NCBI GenBank assembly: GCA_028821455.1
Contig: JAPPGE010000005.1
Span: 39,030-103,029, forward strand
Length of the DNA: 64,000 nucleotides
Direction of reading: 5' to 3'
Source: a bacterium
GTDB lineage: Bacteria > Pseudomonadota > Alphaproteobacteria > SP197
The stretch's first letter is position 1; each line of letters begins with the position of its first letter. A program made the translations under genes and the position numbers. Positions 1-9,733 of the stretch are shown here, one piece after another. The notes under the pieces were generated by a model that made no database searches, was not told where the DNA came from, and was given only the letters and a program-made list of their open reading frames with translations.

Positions 1-1
1 G

Positions 2-2110
<2,109 letters not shown>

Positions 2111-2131
2111 CCGGGCGCCGCCTGACCCGAG

Positions 2132-4030
2132 ATGAAGAAACGCAAGCCCTGGCGTCTGATCGTTCCTGTCCTGCGCTGGTCCATCATCGCCACCATCTGG
2201 GCCTCCATCCTCGCCGGTGCCCTCGTCGGCTGGTACGCCCTCGATCTTCCCGATCCGGATCGCCTCATCAGCGACCGCACACCTTCGGTGACCGTTCTTG
2301 ATTCCAATGACAGGATTCTCGCGACCTATGGCGACTTTCGCGGCGAGATCGTTCCCTTTGACCGTCTGCCGCCGGATCTCGTGGCGGCGGTCATCGCTGT
2401 CGAGGATCGCCGCTTCTTCGACCACGGCGGCATGGATGTCTTCGGCGTTCTGCGCGCCCTCGTCGCCAACCTGCGCGCCGGGGAGGTGGTCCAGGGCGGC
2501 AGCACCATCACCCAGCAGGTGATCAAGAATGTCTTCCTGACACCGGAACGCTCCCTCAAGCGCAAGATTCAGGAAGTGCTGCTCGCCTTCTGGCTGGAAC
2601 GCAAGTTCACCAAGGAGGAGATCTTCGCCATCTATCTCAACCGGGTCTACCTGGGGGCCGGTGCCTTTGGCATCGCCGCCGCTTCGCACCGCTACTTCGG
2701 CAAGAAGGCAGGAGAGCTTTCCCTGGGTGAATCCGCCATGATCGCCGGTCTCCTGAAGGCGCCTTCGCGCGACAACCCCTTCAACAACCCTGGCCGGGCC
2801 ATCGGGAGAACCACCACCGTCATCGACAGCATGGTGGATGCGGGCTTCATCGAACGAGACCGGGCCCGGCGAGCGAAGGCGACGCCCCTGGTGCTTGCCA
2901 TCGCCAGCAACACCGGCGGTGATGCACGTTATGCCACCGACTGGGTGACCGCACGGGCATCCGAGTACATCGGTGTGGCCACCCGCAACCTCATCATCTC
3001 GACGACCATCGATGCGACGCTCCAGGAAAAAGCCCGCAACGCGCTCGTTTCCGGTCTCGCCGATGGCGGGCCGGCCTCCGCCGAGGAAGGCGCCATCGTC
3101 TCCATGGGCCCCGATGGCGCCGTGGTCGCCATGGTCGGCGGCTCGGGATACAGCAAGACCCAGTTCAATCGTGCCGTGCACGCCTACCGGCAACCGGGCT
3201 CGGCCTTCAAGCTCTTCGTCTACCTGGCGGCACTTGAAGCCGGCTGGCACCCCGATACCGGCGTCGAGGATCGCCCGGTGACGATCAACGGCTGGAGTCC
3301 GGGGAACTTCCGCGATGGCAACGAGGGCATGATGACGCTCGCCGATGCCTTTGCCGGCTCGGTCAACACGGTGGCGGCCGACACCGCCTGGAAGGTCGGC
3401 ATCGCGAATGTCATCGAGGTCGCGCATCGCCTCGGCATCGACCGGGAATTGCCGGAGGTCCCGAGTCTTGCTCTGGGAACGACGGAACTCAGTCTCGTCG
3501 AACTGACCGGCGCCTACGGCACCATGGCCAACCAGGGCCTGGCCACCTGGCCCTGGGTGATCCGGGAGATCCGCACGTCATCGGGCGAGGTCCTCTACCG
3601 GCGGCACGTTCTGCCCGCACCACGCCTCATTGAACCGGCTGTTCACGCCGCAATGACGGCGATGCTGGGCAAGGTCATGGAAGACGGCACCGGCCGCGCG
3701 GCACAAATCGACTGGCCAGCCGGGGGCAAGACCGGCACCAGCCAGGATTTCCGCGACGCCTGGTTCATCGGATTCACCCGCCAGTACGTGACCGGCGTAT
3801 GGGTGGGGAACGACGACGGAAGCCCCACCGGCAAGGTCACCGGCGGTGGCCTGCCGGCCCGCATCTGGGCCGCCTACATGTCGCAAGCCCTCGCAGGGGA
3901 ACCATCCCTGAAGCTCGTCGACCATGCGCCGCCTCCTGCAACCGGCGACTTCACGGATCTCGTCAGCGACCTCCTGGGCGAACTCACCGGCGACAGCCCC
4001 GACTCCCGCCAAAGAGGACCCGAGTGGTAG
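2132..4030 (+). CDS. Class A penicillin-binding protein (PBP1A/1C type bifunctional transglycosylase/transpeptidase)
   Basis: This enzyme polymerises glycan strands from lipid II and cross-links stem peptides in the periplasm. The 632-residue protein has a basic N-terminus and one membrane anchor (about residues 13-35). The GT51 glycosyltransferase domain follows, with catalytic Glu91 in EDRRFFDHGG and the motif QGGSTITQQ at 121-129. The transpeptidase domain has all three active-site motifs: S357-A-F-K360, S410-V-N412 and K533-T-G-T536. At 632 residues it is shorter than typical PBP1A (about 800) and lacks the OB-like insertion, so it resembles the compact PBP1A/PbpG type common in Alphaproteobacteria. 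It lies 21 bases after gyrB on the same strand and may be co-transcribed with it. The short C-terminal tail after the transpeptidase domain is low-complexity. Confidence 0.92.
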   Translation: MKKRKPWRLIVPVLRWSIIATIWASILAGALVGWYALDLPDPDRLISDRTPSVTVLDSNDRILATYGDFRGEIVPFDRLPPDLVAAVIAVEDRRFFDHGGMDVFGVLRALVANLRAGEVVQGGSTITQQVIKNVFLTPERSLKRKIQEVLLAFWLERKFTKEEIFAIYLNRVYLGAGAFGIAAASHRYFGKKAGELSLGESAMIAGLLKAPSRDNPFNNPGRAIGRTTTVIDSMVDAGFIERDRARRAKATPLVLAIASNTGGDARYATDWVTARASEYIGVATRNLIISTTIDATLQEKARNALVSGLADGGPASAEEGAIVSMGPDGAVVAMVGGSGYSKTQFNRAVHAYRQPGSAFKLFVYLAALEAGWHPDTGVEDRPVTINGWSPGNFRDGNEGMMTLADAFAGSVNTVAADTAWKVGIANVIEVAHRLGIDRELPEVPSLALGTTELSLVELTGAYGTMANQGLATWPWVIREIRTSSGEVLYRRHVLPAPRLIEPAVHAAMTAMLGKVMEDGTGRAAQIDWPAGGKTGTSQDFRDAWFIGFTRQYVTGVWVGNDDGSPTGKVTGGGLPARIWAAYMSQALAGEPSLKLVDHAPPPATGDFTDLVSDLLGELTGDSPDSRQRGPEW

Positions 4031-4149
4031 GGCGGACAGTCCTTGCAACAGCCTCGCAAGGGCCCGTATCGGACGTCTGCCGGTATCCCCTCACGACCAG
4101 AGGAATGACCGGCCGGTTCTGTCGGCGGAACTGGTCGGGAAGGAACGAA

Positions 4150-4390
4150 TTGACCATTGCGCTGTCTCTCGACGACGATCTCAAGGCCCGACTCATCGCC
4201 ACCCGCGACATGTCCAAGGTGGTGCAGCACATTCGGCAGACGATTCGCCGCGAGAACATCGAGATGCCGGAGCCGGCGTTCGACCCGAACTTGCCAGGTG
4301 GGCACCGTGCGCGGTTCGGCGGCACGCTTGCGGACCATCACCATCCTGTCGCAAGAGCAGTTTGACAGATTCCACGTTTCTTCAATATAA
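4150..4390 (+). pseudogene. Small CopG/antitoxin-like ORF, probably frameshifted
   Basis: A TTG codon at 4150, preceded by a good Shine-Dalgarno (AAGGA at 4140-4144), opens a frame reading TIALSLDDDLKARL... RDMSKVVQHIRQTIRRE. This looks like the N-terminus of a small ribbon-helix-helix (CopG) type regulator. The frame stops at 4363-4365. An alternative frame continues from about 4300 as GTVRGSAARLRTITILSQEQFDRF and stops at 4388-4390. Together they suggest one short gene broken by a frameshift near position 4300. Codon usage is coding-like across the join. The proposed promoter of the next gene lies in its 3' end. I do not recognise the family with certainty, and it may be two unrelated chance ORFs. 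The rest of 4031-4149 shows nothing I can identify. Confidence 0.3.
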
Positions 4391-4391
4391 G
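4362..4391 (+). promoter_or_regulatory. Sigma-70-type promoter for the DUF7662/PIN pair
   Basis: A perfect -35 hexamer TTGACA (4362-4367) and a -10 hexamer TATAAG (4386-4391) are separated by 18 bases; using ATATAA as the -10 gives 17. This AT-rich patch stands out in an otherwise GC-rich window. Transcription would start near 4398, inside the palindrome described next, about 35 bases before the ATG at 4434. Seen directly in the sequence; function is inferred. Confidence 0.6.
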
Positions 4392-4392
4392 G

Positions 4393-4413
4393 TATGTAAG
4401 ACCTAATTACATA
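4393..4413. promoter_or_regulatory. Palindromic operator candidate
   Basis: Perfect 7-base inverted repeat TATGTAA (4393-4399) / TTACATA (4407-4413) with a 7-base spacer. It lies directly after the -10 hexamer and covers the expected transcription start, the usual place for an autoregulatory repressor site in a toxin-antitoxin operon. A Shine-Dalgarno GAGGA (4421-4425) follows, eight bases before the ATG at 4434. Confidence 0.5.
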
Positions 4414-4433
4414 ATACACCGAGGATAGCGGCC

Positions 4434-5171
4434 ATGGCTCAGCACAGAGAACAGCTTGCCAAGCGCGCTGCCGCGCGTGGCAAGTATTCCCCCCTTTATC
4501 GCCGTCTGGCCGGCACCGAGGGACCGAACTGGAGAGTGTCCTTTTCCGAGATCGAGACCATTCTGGGATTCACGCTGCCGGACTCGGCGCGCCTTCACAG
4601 GCCCTGGTGGGCAAACCAGTCTCGCGGAGGTGGTCACAGCCACTCTCTGGCCTGGCAGGCTGCGGGCTGGAGGACCAGTGAGGTCGATCTGGATGCAGAG
4701 ACACTGATCTTTCAACGCATCCAGACCGAAACTGACCATCCCGTGGCTGGAGGCAGGAAGAACATCGCCCGTGAAGCCGCCGCGAACGGCAAGTACGCGC
4801 TTCTCTACAAAAGCCTCAGTACAAGGCCGGGCTCCCGTTGGCGGACTACGTTTTCCGAGATCGAGGCCGTACTTGGCTTCAAGCTGCCACCTTCGGCGCG
4901 GCACCACCGGCCGTGGTGGGCAAACCAGAGGCACGGCGGCGGTCTCGGCCATTCCCTGGCCTGGCAGGCTGCCGGCTGGCAGACCGCGCAGGTCGATCTT
5001 GCAGCCGAAACACTCGTGTTCGAACGCGAAGAGGGCGTCGGACCGCCCACCGGACAGGCGAAGTCGACTCGTCCTTTCGTCCTTGCCCGCGACTTCCCGG
5101 CAATGGACATGGGACCTTGGCCCGAGGACTTTGCGGTGAGGCGGGAAGAGATCTACGACGACAGAGAATGA
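4434..5171 (+). CDS. Tandem DUF7662-like protein with antitoxin-like C-terminal tail
   Basis: This 245-residue protein contains two copies of the same domain of about 80 residues (roughly 18-98 and 122-203). Each has the pattern KY..LY..L, then F.EIE.ILGF.LP.SAR.HRPWWAN, then HSLAWQAAGW...VDL..ETL.F. This matches the DUF7662 family from memory; its biochemical role is not established. The last 25 residues (FPAMDMGPWPEDFAVRREE..DD) resemble the toxin-binding tails of VapB-type antitoxins, which often end in a WP..xxLRRE.xYDD pattern. The gene has its own consensus promoter and operator and is followed 47 bases later by a PIN-domain protein. I infer that it is the DNA-binding antitoxin of a type II toxin-antitoxin pair. 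The tandem duplication suggests it may bind both operator half-sites as one chain. Confidence 0.75.
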   Translation: MAQHREQLAKRAAARGKYSPLYRRLAGTEGPNWRVSFSEIETILGFTLPDSARLHRPWWANQSRGGGHSHSLAWQAAGWRTSEVDLDAETLIFQRIQTETDHPVAGGRKNIAREAAANGKYALLYKSLSTRPGSRWRTTFSEIEAVLGFKLPPSARHHRPWWANQRHGGGLGHSLAWQAAGWQTAQVDLAAETLVFEREEGVGPPTGQAKSTRPFVLARDFPAMDMGPWPEDFAVRREEIYDDRE

Positions 5172-5218
5172 CGTTCCGGTAGATCCGAAACGAATTCACA
5201 AGAGCGACGTCGAGCGGA

Positions 5219-5656
5219 ATGTTCATTGACACGAACGTTTTCGTATCGGCCCGCAGTGCACGGGCCCCCCACAATTCGCTCGCTCGAGCGGCGCTCTCCC
5301 GGGCACAGCGGACGGGCGAACCCTTGCGCATCAATCGTCAAGTGCTTCGCGAGTACTTGTCGACCATGACTCGACCGCAAACCTGGCAGGTTCCGCTCTC
5401 CTTGGCCGACACCTTGAACGACCTCGCGTGGCTGAGTGCAACATTCGAGATCCTCGAAGACGGCGCCCATGTGACAGACATGCTCGTTGCTCTGTGCCAG
5501 GAGGTCCTGCTCGCCGGCAAACAACTGCACGACGCCAATATCGTGGCCACCATGCTGGCTCACGGCGAGCGGCGGCTTCTGACATTCAACGCATCCGACT
5601 TTCGACGCTACGGCGAACGCATCGATCTGATCGTACCGGATGTTCAGATATCCTGA
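5219..5656 (+). CDS. PIN-domain protein, VapC-like putative ribonuclease toxin
   Basis: The product (145 residues) is a complete single PIN domain. It starts with the metal-binding signature FIDTNVF (Asp4) and carries the other expected acidic residues at Glu45 (VLREYL), Asp105 (HDANIVATMLAHG) and Asp127 (TFNASDF). PIN toxins of this size are Mg2+-dependent endoribonucleases that cut tRNA, rRNA or mRNA. The start ATG at 5219 follows a weak GAGCGGA stretch. The gene is probably co-transcribed with the upstream DUF7662-like gene, whose C-terminal tail looks like a PIN-toxin-neutralising peptide. Target specificity cannot be read from the sequence. Confidence 0.85.
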   Translation: MFIDTNVFVSARSARAPHNSLARAALSRAQRTGEPLRINRQVLREYLSTMTRPQTWQVPLSLADTLNDLAWLSATFEILEDGAHVTDMLVALCQEVLLAGKQLHDANIVATMLAHGERRLLTFNASDFRRYGERIDLIVPDVQIS

Positions 5657-5968
5657 CCTCGGCCAGTTTCAGGTGACACGCTCGCCTGGTGGCCCTGAAT
5701 TGGACCTCGAGAGTGTCGTCATCGACTGTCTGCGGACGCCTTGCGCTGGCAATGAGGCCGGCAGCCGTCGAAACCGGCCGTAATCCGGCGGCGCCCGAGA
5801 CCTTCAAGTTCCCATTGTCGTGGAGTACAGTTTGGCGATGCGGCGATGGCTCCCTTGGTTCACTTAAGTATTTGGACTCATCCACATATGTCACAGACTC
5901 CGTCCCCGTGAAGAGGCGCTGATGAATGGTCCGGGCGCTTTGGTCGTCCGCACAACGAGGAGATCGCA
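5657..5968. other. Intergenic region without recognised feature
   Basis: About 310 bases between the PIN gene and the esterase. No convincing gene, promoter or strong hairpin was seen; small ORFs on both strands lack a recognisable family or ribosome-binding site. Confidence 0.5.
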
Positions 5969-6868
5969 ATGCTGAGCAAACAGATGACTGCCAACCTCAA
6001 GCTGCTCGCCGAAGGCTCGCTTTCGGCCGATGCGACATGGCAGGAATACCGGGAGTCGTACGACAGCCTGGGAGAGGCATTTCCTGCGCTGCCGGAGGTT
6101 CGGCGGGAGAACGCCGAGTTCGGGGGTATCAAGGGCTTTCGCTACGTGCCGCCCGGAGCCGACGAGACGCGCGCCATCGTCTACTTCCATGGCGGAGGAT
6201 ATTGCATCGGCTCAGAGAGGAGTCACGAGATGATCGTCACCACGCTGGCCATGATGGCCGGCTGTCCTCTCTGGTTTCCTCTCTACAGACTGGCGCCCGA
6301 GCACCCCTTTCCCATCCCGGTCGAAGACTGCATCGCGGCGTGGCAGGGATTCGCGGAATCGGGAGCAGAGCCGGGTCGTGTCGGGTTTGCCGGTGATTCG
6401 GCCGGTGGCGGCCTGGTCTTCAGTGTTTCCCAGGCCGCCAGGGACCGAGGCATGGCTCTTCCGAAATGCTGCGTCGCTCTCTCGCCCTGGACCGACATGG
6501 AAGGAACCGGCACGTGGCGTGCCGGCGACCCGGAGCGCGACGCTCTCCTGTCCCCGGCGGAACTCGACATGCTCGTTGACGGCTTCCTGGCGGGTGCGGA
6601 CCGGCGCGACCCCCTTGCCGCACCGATTTTTGGCAGTTTTCAGGGATTGCCGCCCTTTCTGATCCAGGCCAGCCGAAGCGAACTTCTCTACGACGATGCA
6701 GTGCGCCTCGCCGGGGCGCTCGAGCGCGCCAACAACCCTCCGATTCTTGAGCTTGCCGAGGAGGGGACACCCCATGTCTGGCACCACATGGTGCCCGATG
6801 TGCCGGAAGCGGTGAGAGCTCTCGGCAATGCCGCCGCTTATGTGCGGCACCTCACGAACGGTGGCTGA
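5969..6868 (+). CDS. Alpha/beta hydrolase, hormone-sensitive-lipase family esterase
   Basis: This 299-residue enzyme has the hallmarks of Abhydrolase_3 (HSL-like) carboxylesterases. The oxyanion-hole motif HGGG is at 74-77, nucleophile Ser144 sits in GDSAGG, and the probable acid and base are Asp242 (SELLYDD) and His269 (GTPHVWH). It has no signal peptide, so it probably acts in the cytoplasm on short-chain acyl esters; the physiological substrate is unknown. ATG at 5969 is preceded by GAGATCGCA, a modest ribosome-binding site. It stands alone, convergent with the phosphatase gene downstream. Confidence 0.85.
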   Translation: MLSKQMTANLKLLAEGSLSADATWQEYRESYDSLGEAFPALPEVRRENAEFGGIKGFRYVPPGADETRAIVYFHGGGYCIGSERSHEMIVTTLAMMAGCPLWFPLYRLAPEHPFPIPVEDCIAAWQGFAESGAEPGRVGFAGDSAGGGLVFSVSQAARDRGMALPKCCVALSPWTDMEGTGTWRAGDPERDALLSPAELDMLVDGFLAGADRRDPLAAPIFGSFQGLPPFLIQASRSELLYDDAVRLAGALERANNPPILELAEEGTPHVWHHMVPDVPEAVRALGNAAAYVRHLTNGG

Positions 6869-7170
6869 TCCGGGGAAAGGGGTCGGGAAGTGCGCACGGC
6901 ACCCATGGCGATGCCAGAGGTTGGGGATCACCCGGCAAGTCAGGTCCATGGCATCGCAAGAGGTTGAAAGCTCGTACTCGAGAACGGCACCGCTGCCACC
7001 TGCCATCGACCCGATCGTGGACCTGGAAGCCAATGTTCCGAAGGGGGACGAGAATGCGCATGACTGCCGCTGACACGCCCGGCGACACCGTGGAGTGTGA
7101 ACGGTGTACGCGATCTTTCGGCGGCACCGGTTGCAGGGCGACCGGACACCACGCTGCAGACGGGAAACGT

Positions 7171-7211
7171 CTCCCGGCCGGGCCAGAGAAGCGCTCTTGC
7201 CCGGCCGGGAG
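7171..7211 (-). terminator. Strong stem-loop terminator after the PhoX-like gene
   Basis: Perfect 13-base inverted repeat CTCCCGGCCGGGC (7171-7183) / GCCCGGCCGGGAG (7199-7211) with a 15-base loop that can itself pair (AGAG/CTCT). It lies 13 bases beyond the phosphatase stop and is followed on the minus strand by ACGTTTCCC. It sits between two convergent genes and could act on both. The rest of 6869-7170 shows nothing I recognise. Confidence 0.7.
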
Positions 7212-7223
7212 TGTCAGGTGAAC

Positions 7224-9161
7224 TCAGCCGCCAACCACGCCGCCGTCTTCGCGGGTGACGACCACGACCGAGGGTCGCGGTGGCAGGCCTGCATCAAAAT
7301 CCGGCCAGCGAGTCGTCAAGCTGTCATAGGTCTCCGAATCCTCGCCCGGGTGCTGAACGGCGATGAACAGCGTCCTGCCGTCGGGCGTGAAACTCGGTCC
7401 GGTGCATTCGGCGCCAGCCGGACAGGCATAGAACGCCTGTGCCTTGCCCCGAGCCGGTCCGTCCAGGTCCACGGCGAAAAGGCCGTCTGCCAGGTCAAGG
7501 CTGTTCATGCCGTCGGTCCCGATCCACAACCGTCCCTGTGGGTCGAAGGCGATGTTGTCCGGCGTGGAGAACCACCCGTTGGCCGAGGTCTCGGGATGGA
7601 AGCTGGCCCCCTGTTCCGGCTTTGACGGATCGCCACACAGAACCAGGATGTCCCATCCAAAGCGGTCGGCGGCATGGTCGACAGCCGGTCCGTCACCCGG
7701 CGGAATCAGCTCCACGAGGTGGCCCTGGCGGTTTTCCTCGCGTGTGTTGACGACATTCAGGTTGTCCGCACGGCGTTTCTTGTTCTTGGTCAACACGACA
7801 TAGACCCGACCGGTTACCGGATTAACTTCGAAGTCTTCGGGTCGGTCCATCGTGGTGGCGCCGAGCGCATCAGCGGCAAGTCGGGCGTTGATGACCACTT
7901 CGCCCTGGTCGGCGAAACCGTTTTCGGGCGTCAGCGGTCCTTCTCCGTGAACCAGGGGCAGCCAGGACATCGTACCGTCCTCGTCGAATTTCGCGACCGA
8001 AAGCACGCCATGATCGAGCAGATCCTTGTTGGCGGCCCGATCGTTCATGTCGATCTTGTCTCGCGAAACGAAACGGAAGAGGTATTCAAAACGGGCGTCA
8101 TCACCCGAATAGACAACCAGACGTCCGTCAGAACTGACCGCGGTCTGCGCCCCTTCGTGGCCAAACCTGCCCAGAGCGCTGCGCTTGACGGGAACGGACT
8201 GGGGATCATAGGGATCGAACTCGACCACCCAGTGGAAGCGGTTCGTCTCGTTTGGTTCTTGTTCAAAGTTGAAGCGAGGGTGATAGCGAGCCAGGCTCAA
8301 CCCATCGTGACCATCGTAACCGTAACGAGTCAGACTCTCTTCCTGATCCGTTTTAGCGGGGTCTCCGCCAAAGTCGTAGTAGGCCCATTCCTCGCAGGTG
8401 AGAATTGTTCCCCAGGGCGTGACGCCTCCGCTGCAGTTGGTATGGGTGCCGACGGGCCTCGTGCCGGAGGGATCCTCCGAGGTCTTGACAAGATCGTGCC
8501 CGGCAGCGGGACCGGACATGGCCATTTCGGTGAAGAGATCGAGGCGGCGATTGTACTCGGAATCGGCCACCACTCGCCACTCGCCGTCAATCTTCTCGAT
8601 TTCCACAACCGAATGACCAGTCGCCGCCATCAGCGTGTCAACCTGCTCCGCGGTGAGATCGGGACTCGACGCCCAGGCCTCACCGACCCATCCGGGAATC
8701 GAGATATGGGGATCGGGATACTCGTTGTTGACACACAGCAGACCGTGCTCGGAATTGTCGGAACCAAAGGGCAGTGGCAGGAAGGCCGTGAAATCGCAGT
8801 TGTACCCGAATTGTCCGGACTGCGTTTGCCTGCTCTGGTTGTCGGGATCGAAATCCGATGCCCCGGCGATGATGGGATCACCCCAGCGCAGCAGGATTTC
8901 CGCACGGTATCCGCTGGCGACATGATGTGTCTCATCGTAGATCCGTTCGATCTCTTCGAAGTCGAACGCACTGGCGGCTCCGGCGGACGCCGGCGGACTG
9001 AAAACGGAGCCCGCCGTTCCCATGGCGACAGCCGCCGATGTTCCGGCAGCACCGTGCAGGATGGCACGCCGCGAGAGGCGCGCTTTCAGGATATTGGCAA
9101 AGTCGGGCTGAGACGTGAGTTCACTCCGACCCTGTCGGTTACTCTTGGAACCGTTCGTCAT
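7224..9161 (-). CDS. PhoX-like phosphatase (DUF839 family), Tat-exported
   Basis: Members of this family include the Ca/Fe-dependent alkaline phosphatase PhoX, which releases phosphate from organic monoesters in the periplasm. The start at 9161 is chosen because GGGAGG sits seven bases upstream; the longer frame from 9197 would contain this site. The 645-residue product has a twin-arginine signal (S30-R-R-A-I-L) followed by a hydrophobic Ala-rich stretch. Diagnostic stretches include WGDPI, FGYNCDF, NNEY, THTNCSGGVTPWGT and LTCEEW. The gene is monocistronic and ends in a strong terminator. No clear Pho box was seen upstream. PhoX activity is inferred from family; some members have no tested activity. 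Confidence 0.85.
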   Translation of the reverse strand: MTNGSKSNRQGRSELTSQPDFANILKARLSRRAILHGAAGTSAAVAMGTAGSVFSPPASAGAASAFDFEEIERIYDETHHVASGYRAEILLRWGDPIIAGASDFDPDNQSRQTQSGQFGYNCDFTAFLPLPFGSDNSEHGLLCVNNEYPDPHISIPGWVGEAWASSPDLTAEQVDTLMAATGHSVVEIEKIDGEWRVVADSEYNRRLDLFTEMAMSGPAAGHDLVKTSEDPSGTRPVGTHTNCSGGVTPWGTILTCEEWAYYDFGGDPAKTDQEESLTRYGYDGHDGLSLARYHPRFNFEQEPNETNRFHWVVEFDPYDPQSVPVKRSALGRFGHEGAQTAVSSDGRLVVYSGDDARFEYLFRFVSRDKIDMNDRAANKDLLDHGVLSVAKFDEDGTMSWLPLVHGEGPLTPENGFADQGEVVINARLAADALGATTMDRPEDFEVNPVTGRVYVVLTKNKKRRADNLNVVNTREENRQGHLVELIPPGDGPAVDHAADRFGWDILVLCGDPSKPEQGASFHPETSANGWFSTPDNIAFDPQGRLWIGTDGMNSLDLADGLFAVDLDGPARGKAQAFYACPAGAECTGPSFTPDGRTLFIAVQHPGEDSETYDSLTTRWPDFDAGLPPRPSVVVVTREDGGVVGG

Positions 9162-9642
9162 GATGAATCCTCCCAATTGGTAAAAGATGGTCTTCATTCT
9201 CCTCGTCTGCGCGTCTTGTCATGTTGTTGGCGCCGACGTCGAAATCGAGGATACGGCGGAACGAGTGCGCCTGACCATCGCCGAACGTGGAAGTTTGCGT
9301 GAGGTCCACCTGCCTGTCAAAGGCGGCCGGATATTGAGGCCTGCGCGTTGATGCGTCGACCTCGATGCAATCCTCTGCGTCAGCGCTGTGCTCGATGCGC
9401 AGGCTCATGTCGTCTCGCCCGCGGACCCGCGCAACGCAAGATCCCGCGTGCGGCCGGTCGTGCGCCCTGGCACATACCAATGGTCGTGTACGGAATGTTC
9501 TGCAACCGTGCCAGCGGTCCCTGGCACACAACGGGTTTGCGCCTCGCTTGATCGCATGCCCTGAGATTTCGCTCGACGCTGGTCGAGTGCAACGTTTGCG
9601 TTGAATTTCGGCTCAGCGCTTCGTGAGTTGATCTCCAACCTT
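9162..9642. other. Divergent intergenic region, no gene recognised
   Basis: About 480 bases between the divergent PhoX-like and HipA-like genes. Short ORFs occur on both strands, including one on the minus strand from about 9401 that runs into the phosphatase start, but none has a recognisable family. The operator and promoter of the HipA-like gene begin at the right-hand end. Confidence 0.4.
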
Positions 9643-9661
9643 TGCGTATCTAACATACGCA
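9643..9661. promoter_or_regulatory. Inverted repeat upstream of the HipA-like gene, operator candidate
   Basis: Perfect 7-base inverted repeat TGCGTAT (9643-9649) / ATACGCA (9655-9661) with a 5-base spacer. It lies just upstream of a plausible -35 hexamer and about 73 bases before the HipA-like start, in an AT-richer patch. It could bind the N-terminal DNA-binding region of the downstream protein. Confidence 0.45.
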
Positions 9662-9675
9662 TAAGTAGCAAAACG

Positions 9676-9704
9676 TTGACGTCTAGCGGCAGATTCCCTA
9701 CTTT
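9676..9704 (+). promoter_or_regulatory. Promoter for the HipA-like gene
   Basis: TTGACG (9676-9681), a 17-base spacer, then TACTTT (9699-9704). Transcription would begin near 9711, giving a leader of about 23 bases before the ATG at 9734. Confidence 0.45.
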
Positions 9705-9733
9705 TGTTAACTTAACGTGCGAAAAGGTTGGAA

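Noticed and set aside
9139..9531. Minus-strand ORF overlapping the PhoX-like start
   Set aside because: No recognised family; it runs into the Tat-signal region of the phosphatase in another frame.
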